A program made the translations under genes and the position numbers. Under the pieces are notes generated by a model. It ran no database searches. It saw only the letters and a program-made list of their open reading frames with translations, and was not told the DNA's origin. 64,000 nucleotides of DNA from JABJAG01 sp038137215 (GTDB lineage Bacteria; Pseudomonadota; Alphaproteobacteria; UBA6615): positions 165,546 through 229,545 of the forward strand of contig JAYQBG010000001.1 in the NCBI GenBank assembly GCA_038137215.1, given 5' to 3'. The stretch's first letter is position 1. Each line of letters opens with the position of its first letter. Positions 53,998-63,641 of the stretch are shown piece by piece.

Positions 53998-56900
53998 TCT
54001 GCAGCCTCCGCGCGCATCGGTGCGCCATCGGTATAGGGCACCTTGCGTTCGAAGGTGATGTCGCCATCCCACGGGACGACCTCGACCATCGCAGTGCCGT
54101 TCGCCATGGAGTGCGAATTCTTCACCTGGGAGCGGCGCGGCGAGAGCAGATTGAGACATCCGCCACGATCCACCGAGCGGCCCGGTTCGCCCATGGGCTC
54201 GTAAACGGCAGAGGATTCATAACCCTGCACGACCCCCGAACGCAGCCGCTCGGTGAGCAATGCTGCACACAGGACCGCGCCGCGGTCGTTGAAGACCTTG
54301 ACGAGATCCCCCGTCGCAATCCCGCGCGCCGTCGCATCGGCCGGATTGAGCCGCAGGATCCAGTAATAGTGGCCGTCGATCAGCATGCGGTGATCGGCGA
54401 TGTCGTTGAGGAAGCTGTCCTTGCCGTCCCCCTGGGAGTGGAAGCTGAACCGCGCATGGGGCGTCATCAACTGCAGCGGATAGGCAGACAGTTCCGGGGC
54501 ATCCCGCCCTTCCCAGGACGGGGTGTACTTCACGATTGGCGGGCGCTCGGGATCCTCGGGCGCATAGCGTTTCAGGCTTGAACTCTCGAACTCGAACTTG
54601 CCGGACTGGGTCTGCAGGCCTTCGAGGAACTGCTCGGTGTAGTCACCGGGCAGCGGCATGGCCTCGGGCAGGTCCTTCTTGCGGCCTTCGGCGAACCAGC
54701 GATAAGCGGTCGGGGCGCGATGCTCGGGGGTTTCCGAGGGCACCACGAAATAGCCGCGCTCGATGAATTTTTTCCACGAGATATGCTTGGGCAGATCGGA
54801 CGCATCGAACATGCGCTTGACCCAGTCGAGCTCCCGCATACCCTCGGTGTAATACGAACCCAGGCCCAGCCGGCAGGCCAGCGCGGAGAAGATGTCGTAA
54901 TCGGACCGGGACTCCCCGACCGGCTCGACGCATTTTGCCTGGAAGGTGATGATCCGGTGATTGATCTGGGAATTGAAATGCGCGCCATAGCCGCCCGCAT
55001 TTGCCCACTCGCTGATGTCGTCACGCTCGAGATTGGTGCAGGCCGGCAGGATAACATCCGCGAACTGCACATCGCCCTCGTTCCAGATCGACTGATTGAC
55101 CACGAACTCCAGATTCTCGGAGCGGTACATCTCCACATAACGGTTGGCATCGTTGAGCGTGCCCAGGATCGCCGTGCCGTAGCGATAGAGCATGTGCACC
55201 TTTGCGTGCCCCTGCTTCGGATAGACGATTTTCGAGAACTGCCCCTCCATCGTCCGGGCATCCCAGAGATAGCCCTCGGCATGTCCGTCGATAATCGCCT
55301 CGGGCAGCCGCAGACGCGGGATCAACTGCGTCGAGGGATTCATGGTCGGAAGCTGCGGCATCCGCTGATACAGCGCCGCGGCCATGGCGGTGTTGTTCAA
55401 ATCGCCGGAAATGCCGCCATCGGCATAGCCCGGGAAATAGAAGCTGAAATCGAGCGGCGCGCCGAGCTGCAGATTGCCGACATTGACGCCCGGCTTGCCC
55501 AGCCCCTGCATCCCCATAAGGCACACCATCGTGCGGGTCCACTGGGTGCCGTTGGAGTTGCGGCACGCGCCGCCGAAGGTGTTGCCCATCCCGCCGACCG
55601 CAAGATAGGTGCGCTTGCTGCCCCATTTCCGGGCCAGCGCGCGCACATCCTTGGCCGGCACGCCGGTCTCGGCCTCCTGCCATTCCGGGGTCTTGGCAAC
55701 CCCGTCCTCAACCCCGAGGACATAATCGCGCCAGGCCTCAAACCCCTTGGTCCGGGCTTCGACATACTCCTTGTCATAAAGGCCTTCGGTCATCCAGACA
55801 TGGGCAATCGCCAGTGCAAGCGCCGGCGAAGTCGTCGGGCGCGGGCTGATCCACTTACCCCCGAGGAACTGCGCGGTGTCGTTGTAATAGGGGTCGATAT
55901 GGACGAGCTCGATATCCAGATCGCGCAGCCACTGGCGTCGCACGGTGCCTTCCTGGCCGCCATAAACCCCGCCGGTCGCTTCCGGGTTGCTGGACCAGAA
56001 GACCACCATCTCGGCATTCTCGAGACAGTCCTCCACCGTTCCGAAGAGTTCACCGCCACCCACGCGCAGACTGCCGCCCCAATGATGCAAGGCACCCCAG
56101 TACCAACCTTCCCAGCTGTCGGGGTTGTGGTGCACCTCGGTGGTGCCGATCGCGTTCATGAACCGTAATTTGGCGCTGAGGTAATAGCCGATATTGCCCC
56201 AGTTGTGGTGGGAGCCGTTGCTCGACGCTATGGCACCGGTGCCATAGTCGCGCTTCATCCGCTTGATCTCGGAAGACACGATATCGAGCGCTTCGTCCCA
56301 GCTGATCCGCTCGTATCCGGAGATACCGCGGTTCTGGATGTTACGTTCACCGTTCGGATCGAAGTCAACGCGCTTCATCGGATACTGGAGACGGTTGGGC
56401 GCATAGACCATCGACTTCCAGTTCATCGCATGGGGCGAGAGCGAGGCAGCGCGTGGCGGCGAGAAGACTTTCCCCCGGGTTACGATCTCCCAGGTCTCGG
56501 GATCGTCGTCGTCGAAGACCACCGGCGCAGTGCGGATAATCTTTCCGTCCTGCACATAGACGAACAGCGGCCCGCCATTCGTCATGGTGCAGAACCGCCG
56601 GGTGCCGTCGGGCATCTTGCGCCCGAATTTCCAACCGGCCGTGGTGGCCGCCATGACGGTCTGTGCAAACCACACCCCGTCCTCGTCCGGCCCCTCGAGG
56701 CGGACCAGAAAGTTCTTCAGCGCGTCGATCTGTTCGAGCTGATCGATCGGCGGCATCAGCAGACGCGCACCGACAGCCGCGGTCTTGAAAATCAACTCGA
56801 CGGTCGGCGCCGCATGCAGCCCCGCACGTGAGCGGATTTCACCGTTCTCGATTTCAATATAACGCCCGGCCTGCCCGTCATGGGTCCGTATCTGCACGAC

Positions 56901-56999
56901 CATGTTTCGCTCGCACAAACGCTGGCGGAATTCCGGCGAGCGCCATTTGGCAAAGCGGAACAGCCAGGGAATGACCCAAAGGATCAGTTTGAACATCAT
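53994..56999 (-). CDS. transhydroxylase-like molybdopterin enzyme with N-terminal SCP2-like domain
   Basis: 1001 residues. Residues 1-20 are a hydrophobic/aromatic stretch without Tat motif; residues about 25-120 look like an SCP2 lipid-binding domain (IENGEIRSRAGLHAAPTVELIFK, PPIDQLEQIDALKNF). The rest is a DMSO-reductase-family catalytic part lacking an N-terminal Fe-S motif. Key residues match those I recall for pyrogallol-phloroglucinol transhydroxylase at a constant +120: H264 (H144), D294 (D174), S295 as Mo ligand (S175), W296 (W176), Y524 (Y404). GxxEATGGVY and GGMGNTFGG follow family layout. It would move or remove hydroxyl groups on polyphenols; substrate is inferred. Overlaps its iron-sulfur partner by 4 bases. 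Confidence 0.88.
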   Translation of the reverse strand: MMFKLILWVIPWLFRFAKWRSPEFRQRLCERNMVVQIRTHDGQAGRYIEIENGEIRSRAGLHAAPTVELIFKTAAVGARLLMPPIDQLEQIDALKNFLVRLEGPDEDGVWFAQTVMAATTAGWKFGRKMPDGTRRFCTMTNGGPLFVYVQDGKIIRTAPVVFDDDDPETWEIVTRGKVFSPPRAASLSPHAMNWKSMVYAPNRLQYPMKRVDFDPNGERNIQNRGISGYERISWDEALDIVSSEIKRMKRDYGTGAIASSNGSHHNWGNIGYYLSAKLRFMNAIGTTEVHHNPDSWEGWYWGALHHWGGSLRVGGGELFGTVEDCLENAEMVVFWSSNPEATGGVYGGQEGTVRRQWLRDLDIELVHIDPYYNDTAQFLGGKWISPRPTTSPALALAIAHVWMTEGLYDKEYVEARTKGFEAWRDYVLGVEDGVAKTPEWQEAETGVPAKDVRALARKWGSKRTYLAVGGMGNTFGGACRNSNGTQWTRTMVCLMGMQGLGKPGVNVGNLQLGAPLDFSFYFPGYADGGISGDLNNTAMAAALYQRMPQLPTMNPSTQLIPRLRLPEAIIDGHAEGYLWDARTMEGQFSKIVYPKQGHAKVHMLYRYGTAILGTLNDANRYVEMYRSENLEFVVNQSIWNEGDVQFADVILPACTNLERDDISEWANAGGYGAHFNSQINHRIITFQAKCVEPVGESRSDYDIFSALACRLGLGSYYTEGMRELDWVKRMFDASDLPKHISWKKFIERGYFVVPSETPEHRAPTAYRWFAEGRKKDLPEAMPLPGDYTEQFLEGLQTQSGKFEFESSSLKRYAPEDPERPPIVKYTPSWEGRDAPELSAYPLQLMTPHARFSFHSQGDGKDSFLNDIADHRMLIDGHYYWILRLNPADATARGIATGDLVKVFNDRGAVLCAALLTERLRSGVVQGYESSAVYEPMGEPGRSVDRGGCLNLLSPRRSQVKNSHSMANGTAMVEVVPWDGDITFERKVPYTDGAPMRAEAAE

Positions 57000-57055
57000 C
57001 GAAAGTCTCGGTCGTTGAATGGGCCTGAATCAAAACCCAAAATCAGTCCGGCAGA

Positions 57056-57460
57056 TCAGCCGCCGAACATCTTGCGCAGATTGTCGAAACCGGCCTGATA
57101 GAGCCCCGTCACCATGTCCTCGGCATTGGGGGCCTGGGGTTCGAATTCGCTTTCCCAGGTCGCCGTGCAATTCCCGTCATCATCCTCGACCACGCGAATA
57201 AAGGCCTTGTACCCCGACAACGGCAACTGGCCGTCCGGGATCACGTATTCATATATCCGTTCCTTGCCGTCTTCCGAGGTCAGCGTTTCGACGATTGTCG
57301 TCCCGTCGGGCATGGTCAGACGACGGACCGAACCGCCCTCCTCAAGTTCGCTTTTCTCAATCGCCGGATGCCAGTCCGCCAGGCTGTTGAAGTTGCCGAT
57401 CATCTCCCAGACCTGTTGCGCATTGGCCGGGATTTTCTCCGAAACCGACACCTTCGCCAT
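57056..57460 (-). CDS. SRPBCC-fold protein (polyketide cyclase/MxaD-like)
   Basis: 134 residues with AAGGAAAC before the ATG. The START-like fold is suggested by VSEKIPANAQQVWEMIGNFNSLADWHPAI, which is the usual opening of this family, and the C-terminal helix MVTGLYQAGFDNLRKMFG. Such proteins bind hydrophobic or aromatic ligands; some act as cyclases or dehydrases. It lies 56 bases upstream of the molybdoenzyme gene and 56 bases downstream of the SDR gene on the same strand, so it probably handles the same substrate. Confidence 0.87.
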   Translation of the reverse strand: MAKVSVSEKIPANAQQVWEMIGNFNSLADWHPAIEKSELEEGGSVRRLTMPDGTTIVETLTSEDGKERIYEYVIPDGQLPLSGYKAFIRVVEDDDGNCTATWESEFEPQAPNAEDMVTGLYQAGFDNLRKMFGG

Positions 57461-57516
57461 CTGATGTTTCCTTTCCCCTTTTGAAGGCTCAGCCTAGCGC
57501 GAAATCGGGGCGAAAG

Positions 57517-58320
57517 TCACTCTGCCGTGTAGCCGCCATCGATATACAGCGTTTGCCCGGTGACATAGTCGGATGCGGGTGACAGCAGATAGATCAGGCC
57601 ACCGATCAGATCGTCGGTTTCCGACAGGCGTCCGACGGGCACCCGTTCGAGCATGGCTTCGCGTGTGGACTTGCCCGGGTCCTCTTCGGAGAACATCCAT
57701 TCCGAGAGCGGGGAGCGAAACACCGTGGGTCCGATCGCGTTGATATTGACCCCCTTGGCGCCCCACTCACAGGCAAGCGCTCGCACCATGCCGTCCAGCC
57801 CCGCCTTGGATGCACAATATCCGGTGTAGCCCGTCGGCAGGCCGTGGCGCCCCCGGGTGGACGACACAACCACAACCTTGCTGCGGCCCCGCCAGGCAGG
57901 CTGTTTCGCGAACTGCCGCCCAGCCGCCTGGCAGGCGAGCCAGTATCCGTCGAGATTGGCATTCATCACGGCCCGCCAGTCGTCATAGGATTGCTCCTCG
58001 ATATAGCCGACATCGTTCAGGCCCGTGGCCACGAACATCAGGTCGAGCCCGTCATGGGCCGATACGGTACTCGACACGATCTTCTCAGCCGCCGCCTCCG
58101 AATTGGCGATTTCGTCCACCGTTGCGATCGTCCCGCCCTCCGCGCGCAGTCTCCCGGCGAGATCCTCGAGCTTGTCACCGTTCATATCCGCGATAGTCAG
58201 ATCGCATCCCAGTTGTGAAAGCGCCTGTGCGGCCGCGCTGCCAAAAGCGCCTGTTGCGCCAATGACCAAAGCTGATTTTCCCGAAATATCGAACATTGAA
58301 AGTGGTGAGGTCTGAGACAA
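57517..58320 (-). CDS. short-chain dehydrogenase/reductase
   Basis: 267 residues with TTG start at 58320 behind a strong GGGGGAAA; the later ATG at 58296 has no such site. Cofactor motif GATGAFGSAAAQAL, and the catalytic set S (VVSSTRG), YCASK. The family resembles gluconate 5-dehydrogenases. Phloroglucinol reductase of known anaerobic pathways is also an SDR, so reduction of a polyphenol formed by the adjacent molybdoenzyme is a possible role, by position only. It is the first gene of the operon 58320-52533. Confidence 0.88.
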   Translation of the reverse strand: MSQTSPLSMFDISGKSALVIGATGAFGSAAAQALSQLGCDLTIADMNGDKLEDLAGRLRAEGGTIATVDEIANSEAAAEKIVSSTVSAHDGLDLMFVATGLNDVGYIEEQSYDDWRAVMNANLDGYWLACQAAGRQFAKQPAWRGRSKVVVVSSTRGRHGLPTGYTGYCASKAGLDGMVRALACEWGAKGVNINAIGPTVFRSPLSEWMFSEEDPGKSTREAMLERVPVGRLSETDDLIGGLIYLLSPASDYVTGQTLYIDGGYTAE

Positions 58321-58758
58321 GGACGTTTCCCCCGTGTTCTGAATTGATCTTCGGGCAAACCTACACCATCAGTTGCGGTCCTGCTTGCGGACCGCCCATG
58401 CCATAGCCGTCAGCTATCTCGAAGGTTGCGCGGGAGCTTGTTCCGGGCGCGCAAAGCTCAGCCTCCCCGCCGACGGCAAGGTCGCCAGATCGACCTGTGA
58501 CAGGCCTGCGACTTCGAGGATCATCTTCTTGAGCACCGCTTCGGAAAAGCTGGTCGTCTCGTCCACCGTCACCACAAAGGCGACGGCACTACAACACGAA
58601 GCGGCCACACTCGGCCCTTGGATACAAACCACCAGCACCCGAAAGCATCATCCCCATGGAGGAAAAGCGGATGATGCACTAACATTCAAAACAGACCAGT
58701 TGGTGGGGGCGGGTCAATCGAATACACCATCTAGAAAACACCAAACGGGGACATTTCC
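58321..58758. other. 438-base gap between divergent SDR and CMD genes; no confident gene
   Basis: Two ORFs, 58373-58792 (+) and 58414-58638 (-), overlap each other here and neither reads like a known protein or has a good ribosome site. The gap should hold the promoters of the operon to the left and of the gene at 58759 to the right. I see no clear -35/-10 pair or operator palindrome. Confidence 0.6.
58326..58333 (-). promoter_or_regulatory. Shine-Dalgarno supporting TTG start of the SDR
   Basis: GGGGGAAA on the minus strand ends 5 bases before the TTG at 58320. The ATG eight codons later is not preceded by any purine-rich site, so TTG is preferred. Confidence 0.65.
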
Positions 58759-59310
58759 ATGCGTATACCAGCAACCGATCCGGATAAGCTGAACGAAGAA
58801 CAGAAAACCATATATGACCGGATTGCCGGTGGTCCGCGCGGTCAGGTGCGCGGTCCCTACCACGCTTTCCTGCTGCATCCGGGCGTCTGCGAGGGTGTTG
58901 AGCGGATGGGCCACTATCTGCGCTTCGCCGCGATTCTGCCGGACAATGTGCGCGAACTGGCGATCCTCGTGGTGGGCTGCCACTGGCGCTGCGAGTTCGA
59001 ATGGTTCGCCCATGCGCCGATCGCCATCCGTGAGGGTGTTTCGGAAGACGTGGTCGCCGCGCTGGAGGCCGGTGAAACCCCGAACTTCACCGATGACACC
59101 GAAGCGGCCGTCTATCACTTCGTGCGCACCCTGCTGCAGACCAGCCGCATCGACCAGGCCGCCTATGACGACATGAAGGAACGCCTGGGTGAGGACGGCA
59201 TCGTCGAGCTGATGGGCATCATGGGTCACTACACCGGCGTGGCGATGGCGCTCAACACCTTCGAGATCGTCCCCCCGGACGGCGAGCGCCCGAGCTTCGG
59301 CGACGGCTGA
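58759..59310 (+). CDS. carboxymuconolactone decarboxylase-family protein
   Basis: 183 residues with GGGGA before the ATG. The AhpD/CMD-type helical core is visible: VRELAILVVGCHWRCEFEWFAHAPIA, with a Cys-x4-Cys spacing unlike the redox CxxC of AhpD, then GEDGIVELMGIMGHYTGVAMALNTF. Such proteins include gamma-carboxymuconolactone decarboxylase of protocatechuate breakdown and many uncharacterised homologues. It is divergent from the molybdoenzyme operon and ends before a 79-base repeat. Confidence 0.87.
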   Translation: MRIPATDPDKLNEEQKTIYDRIAGGPRGQVRGPYHAFLLHPGVCEGVERMGHYLRFAAILPDNVRELAILVVGCHWRCEFEWFAHAPIAIREGVSEDVVAALEAGETPNFTDDTEAAVYHFVRTLLQTSRIDQAAYDDMKERLGEDGIVELMGIMGHYTGVAMALNTFEIVPPDGERPSFGDG

Positions 59311-59319
59311 CCACAACAA

Positions 59320-59398
59320 ATCTGTAGATGACCTCATGCTGCGCCTGTCGACGTATGAGGTCGTCGCCTTCGCCCCTCTTCAGGCTCAGGCTGAGGGC
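59320..59398 (-). repeat. 79-base double-hairpin repeat, copy B
   Basis: Reverse complement of copy A (29745-29823), ungapped, about 64 of 79 bases identical by eye. The hairpin arms CCTCAT/ATGAGG are kept while the loop differs, so pairing is conserved. It lies between convergent genes (CMD-like, +; thiolase, -), as does copy A. Confidence 0.8.
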
Positions 59399-59428
59399 TT
59401 TAAGAGTTTCTTAGGCTAAAAACCGACT

Positions 59429-60610
<1,182 letters not shown>

Positions 60611-60633
60611 GGGATTCTCCGTTCTGGGTCGGA

Positions 60634-61218
60634 TCAAACGTGGCCGAACCGCCAGCGCTCGATGGTCAGGCTGCGGCCATCGGGACCGCGGGACAAGGGT
60701 TCGTCGGCGACAAACGCGTCGGCGGCGGCGCGGTCGGCCACGTCGATCACATACATGGCGCCAACACCTGTCTCGCCGTCATCCGTCGCAAGCATTCCGG
60801 CGAAAATCAGTTCGTCCGCATGGTCTTTCAGGAAGGCCGCAACCGCGTCATTCGGCTGTGCCTCCGCCGGCCGCGGGTCGGTGCGTGCGACGATCACGAA
60901 CTGGGCATTGCCGTCGGTTTGCGTGTAATCGCGCTGGCGCAGATTGGTATAGGGAAACACTCGTTCGATATCGATCTGGCGGAATATTTCCGCCGTCGTG
61001 TAGGGATCGGTGCCGATATAATCTGCGGTGTTTTCCCGGGTCGGAAAATCGATGACCCGGAAACTGCCATTCGCGTTGGATCCGTCGCCAACCATCATCG
61101 GGCCGGAAAACCAGGTTTCCGCCTTGAACTTGTCCAGGTGCTCGACATGCGCCTGCAAAGTCGCGGCCCGGCGTTCGACCATGTCGGGCTTCGACACGCA
61201 TTTGACCATCCATTCCAT
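60634..61218 (-). CDS. tandem YciI-domain protein
   Basis: 194 residues; both halves resemble YciI. The first half has HVEHLDKF near residue 24, GSFRVIDFPTRENTADYIGTDPYTTAEIF and the second FLKDHADELIFAGML, GAMYVIDVADRAAADAFVADEPL, ending WRFGHV. YciI domains are about 95 residues and related to muconolactone isomerase-like dimeric alpha/beta folds, so two fused copies would make an internal dimer. Function unknown. GGGGAAG precedes the ATG; it is between the amidase (upstream) and thiolase genes. Confidence 0.82.
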   Translation of the reverse strand: MEWMVKCVSKPDMVERRAATLQAHVEHLDKFKAETWFSGPMMVGDGSNANGSFRVIDFPTRENTADYIGTDPYTTAEIFRQIDIERVFPYTNLRQRDYTQTDGNAQFVIVARTDPRPAEAQPNDAVAAFLKDHADELIFAGMLATDDGETGVGAMYVIDVADRAAADAFVADEPLSRGPDGRSLTIERWRFGHV

Positions 61219-61241
61219 TGCAACTTCCCCCTGATACCCGG

Positions 61242-62564
61242 CTAGTCCTGCTGCGGCACGGCTTCGGCCAATACGGGTGCAACCTCCGCCATCAGCCGGT
61301 CATAGCCCGGCGCACCCGCCAGCAACATACCGATGGGCATGTCACCCGCACCCAGGCCGGACGGCAGCGAGACCACCGGTCCGCCCAGCGCCGTCCAGGG
61401 TGCGATGTAGCGGCGGTCGCCGGTCCAATCGAGCCCGGCCGGTGCCGTCGCGGGTACAGCCGGCCAGAGCACAATATCGGTCGGTCGGATGACATCGTAG
61501 AAGGCCGCGCGCATGGCATCGATTTCCTGGCGTTCCTTGCGATAGATTTCGTCGGTGATATCGCCCCCGTCGATCACCGCCTGGCGCAGAACACTGCCCA
61601 CCTGGTCTTCCGGAAATTCCAGCAGAGCGGCATGCACTCGGGCGAGCTCATAGACCGTGGTGTGCCCCTGCACATCATTCAGCGCTTCCATGGAAATCGG
61701 TGCGGCCACGTTCTCGACCGTGTGGCCTGCGGCCCGAAGCTGTTCGGCGACCCGGTCACGCGCTTCGAGAATTTCGCCTTCGGCCTCACCCAGGAACGGA
61801 TCCTCGAGAACCACGATGCGGGGCTCGGTTTCACGCAGCTCTGCTGCACGGGCGTGGGGCGGACAGATCGCGTTATAGACCGCCACCGCATCGGCCACCT
61901 GCCAGCCGTAAACGCCCGGCGTATCATACATCGGCGCGAGCGGTGCAATGCCATAAGCACTCACGCTCCGAGTCGAGGGCTTGAACGCCGAAACCCCGCA
62001 ATAAGCCGCGGGCCGGTTCACCGACGCTACGGTCTGGGTGCCCACCGCCATCGGAATCATACCCGCCCCGAGCGCCGCGCCGGATCCGCTGCTCGAACCG
62101 CCCGGCGTGTGATCTATATTGTGCGGGTTGCGCGCCGGGGACGGGTCGTAATAGGCGAACTCTGTGGTGTGGGTCTTGCCGAGTACGATGGCGCCGGCCG
62201 TTCGCAGCGATGCCACGATATCGGCATCCGCTGTCGCCACATCGACATTCGCCCGGGTTGCGCTGTTGCAACGGGTCGGCCAGCCGGCCACATCGCAGAT
62301 ATCCTTGATCGCCACAGGCACCCCGTGGAGCGGGCCGCGGAACTCCCCGCTGGCCGCCTCGCGGGTCATCTCGCTGGCTTCGGCGAGTGCGCCGGCTTCG
62401 TCAACCGACACCCAAGCCTGCACATGGGCATCGACCTCGGCAATGCGTTCGAGATAGCGCAACACCACATCGTTGGGCGTGGTCGCACCGCTGCGAATAT
62501 CCGCGGCGAGCGTCACCACGCTTCCCGGTTCCGCGGCGAATGATTTACGGCTGTCTTCGCTCAT
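61242..62564 (-). CDS. amidase-signature family hydrolase (second)
   Basis: 440 residues from ATG 62564 (GGGGATGG ahead); the ORF start at 62615 is unsupported. Triad elements: lysine in PVAIKDI, GGSSSGSGAAL, and nucleophile Ser in GTQTVASVNRPA, where most relatives have GTQTGGS. The substrate is unknown and may be a urea- or amide-type compound; not GatA. It is the first of the three-gene run amidase-YciI-thiolase and diverges from the second FAH gene. Confidence 0.87.
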   Translation of the reverse strand: MSEDSRKSFAAEPGSVVTLAADIRSGATTPNDVVLRYLERIAEVDAHVQAWVSVDEAGALAEASEMTREAASGEFRGPLHGVPVAIKDICDVAGWPTRCNSATRANVDVATADADIVASLRTAGAIVLGKTHTTEFAYYDPSPARNPHNIDHTPGGSSSGSGAALGAGMIPMAVGTQTVASVNRPAAYCGVSAFKPSTRSVSAYGIAPLAPMYDTPGVYGWQVADAVAVYNAICPPHARAAELRETEPRIVVLEDPFLGEAEGEILEARDRVAEQLRAAGHTVENVAAPISMEALNDVQGHTTVYELARVHAALLEFPEDQVGSVLRQAVIDGGDITDEIYRKERQEIDAMRAAFYDVIRPTDIVLWPAVPATAPAGLDWTGDRRYIAPWTALGGPVVSLPSGLGAGDMPIGMLLAGAPGYDRLMAEVAPVLAEAVPQQD

Positions 62565-62657
62565 ATTTCCATCCCCTGATTGGCCCGAGACGCTAGCATA
62601 TCTGAACCGTGCCATGCAGAATTGTCCGACTCATCACCGGCAAGGCGGAAAAACTCC

Positions 62658-63605
62658 ATGAAATTCGCAACCCTCGACACCGGTGGCCCCGGCAGCGCTG
62701 CCGTCCTGAGCAGCCATAACGAATTGCTCGACCTGACGGGATCGGGTCTGGCCGAAGACATCCCGGCCCGGGTCGCCGATATTCTGGGCAGCGATGCCGC
62801 CCTGGATGCCGCCCGCGCCGTGCTCGACAAGCTCGAGGGTCTGTCTGCGGACGAAACCCAGAATCTTCGCGACACGGGTTCGCTGGTCGCCCTCGACAGC
62901 GCCGATCTGCTGGCCCCGGTCCCGCGCCCGAACCTGATCCTCTCGGTCGGACTGAACTACCACCGCCATCTCGCCGAGATGGCCGGCACCCCGGCCCCCG
63001 CTTATCCGTCGGCCTTCATGAAAACCGTTGCCTCACTCACCGGTTCGGGCAAACCCATCATCGTGCCACCGCAATGCCCGGACATGATCGACTATGAAGC
63101 CGAGTTCACCTTCGTCTTCGGCCGCACCTGCCACAATGTCAGCGCCGACGAGGCCATGGACTACGTGGCGGGCTACACCATCGCGAACGATGTTTCGGCC
63201 CGCGACTGGGTGGCCGATGTGTTCGCCGCGAAAGAGCCCTTCCCCTCGATCCTGGCCTGGGAACGCAACATCATGGGCAAGCTGCTTCCGACCTTCACAC
63301 CCTGCGGACCGGTGATCGTGACCAAGGACGAGATCGCCGACCCCCATGATCTTCTGCTCGAGTTCCGGCTCAACGGCGAGGTGATGCAGTCCTCGCGCAC
63401 CGATGACCTGATCTTCAACATTCCCGAGATCGTGTCGTATTTTTCACAATGGTACCGGTTCGAGACGGGCGATATCGTGACCACCGGAACCCCGGCCGGC
63501 GTCGGTGTGGGGCGCGACCCGAAGGTCTTCATGAAACCGGGGGATCGCGCCGAGGTCACCCTGGAAGGCGTCGGAACCCTTTCGAACCCGGTCGTGACGG
63601 GTTAA
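62658..63605 (+). CDS. fumarylacetoacetate hydrolase-family protein (second)
   Basis: 315 residues from ATG 62658. FAH features are VGLNYHRHLAEM, PSAFMKTVASLTG, YEAEFTFVFGR with metal-binding Glu residues, YTIANDVSARDW and TTGTPAGVGVGRDP. The fold region starts near residue 90; a 90-residue N-terminal domain precedes it. It probably hydrolyses a 2,4-diketo or 2-hydroxydienoate, such as a ring-cleavage product. It diverges from the amidase gene over about 93 bases. Confidence 0.9.
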   Translation: MKFATLDTGGPGSAAVLSSHNELLDLTGSGLAEDIPARVADILGSDAALDAARAVLDKLEGLSADETQNLRDTGSLVALDSADLLAPVPRPNLILSVGLNYHRHLAEMAGTPAPAYPSAFMKTVASLTGSGKPIIVPPQCPDMIDYEAEFTFVFGRTCHNVSADEAMDYVAGYTIANDVSARDWVADVFAAKEPFPSILAWERNIMGKLLPTFTPCGPVIVTKDEIADPHDLLLEFRLNGEVMQSSRTDDLIFNIPEIVSYFSQWYRFETGDIVTTGTPAGVGVGRDPKVFMKPGDRAEVTLEGVGTLSNPVVTG

Positions 63606-63641
63606 AAGAATGGTATCTATGTATTCACGGTGATCGCTCTC

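Noticed and set aside
58373..58792. Plus ORF and overlapping minus ORF (58414-58638) in the gap before the CMD gene
   Set aside because: They overlap each other, lack ribosome sites and motifs, and the plus ORF runs over the CMD start.
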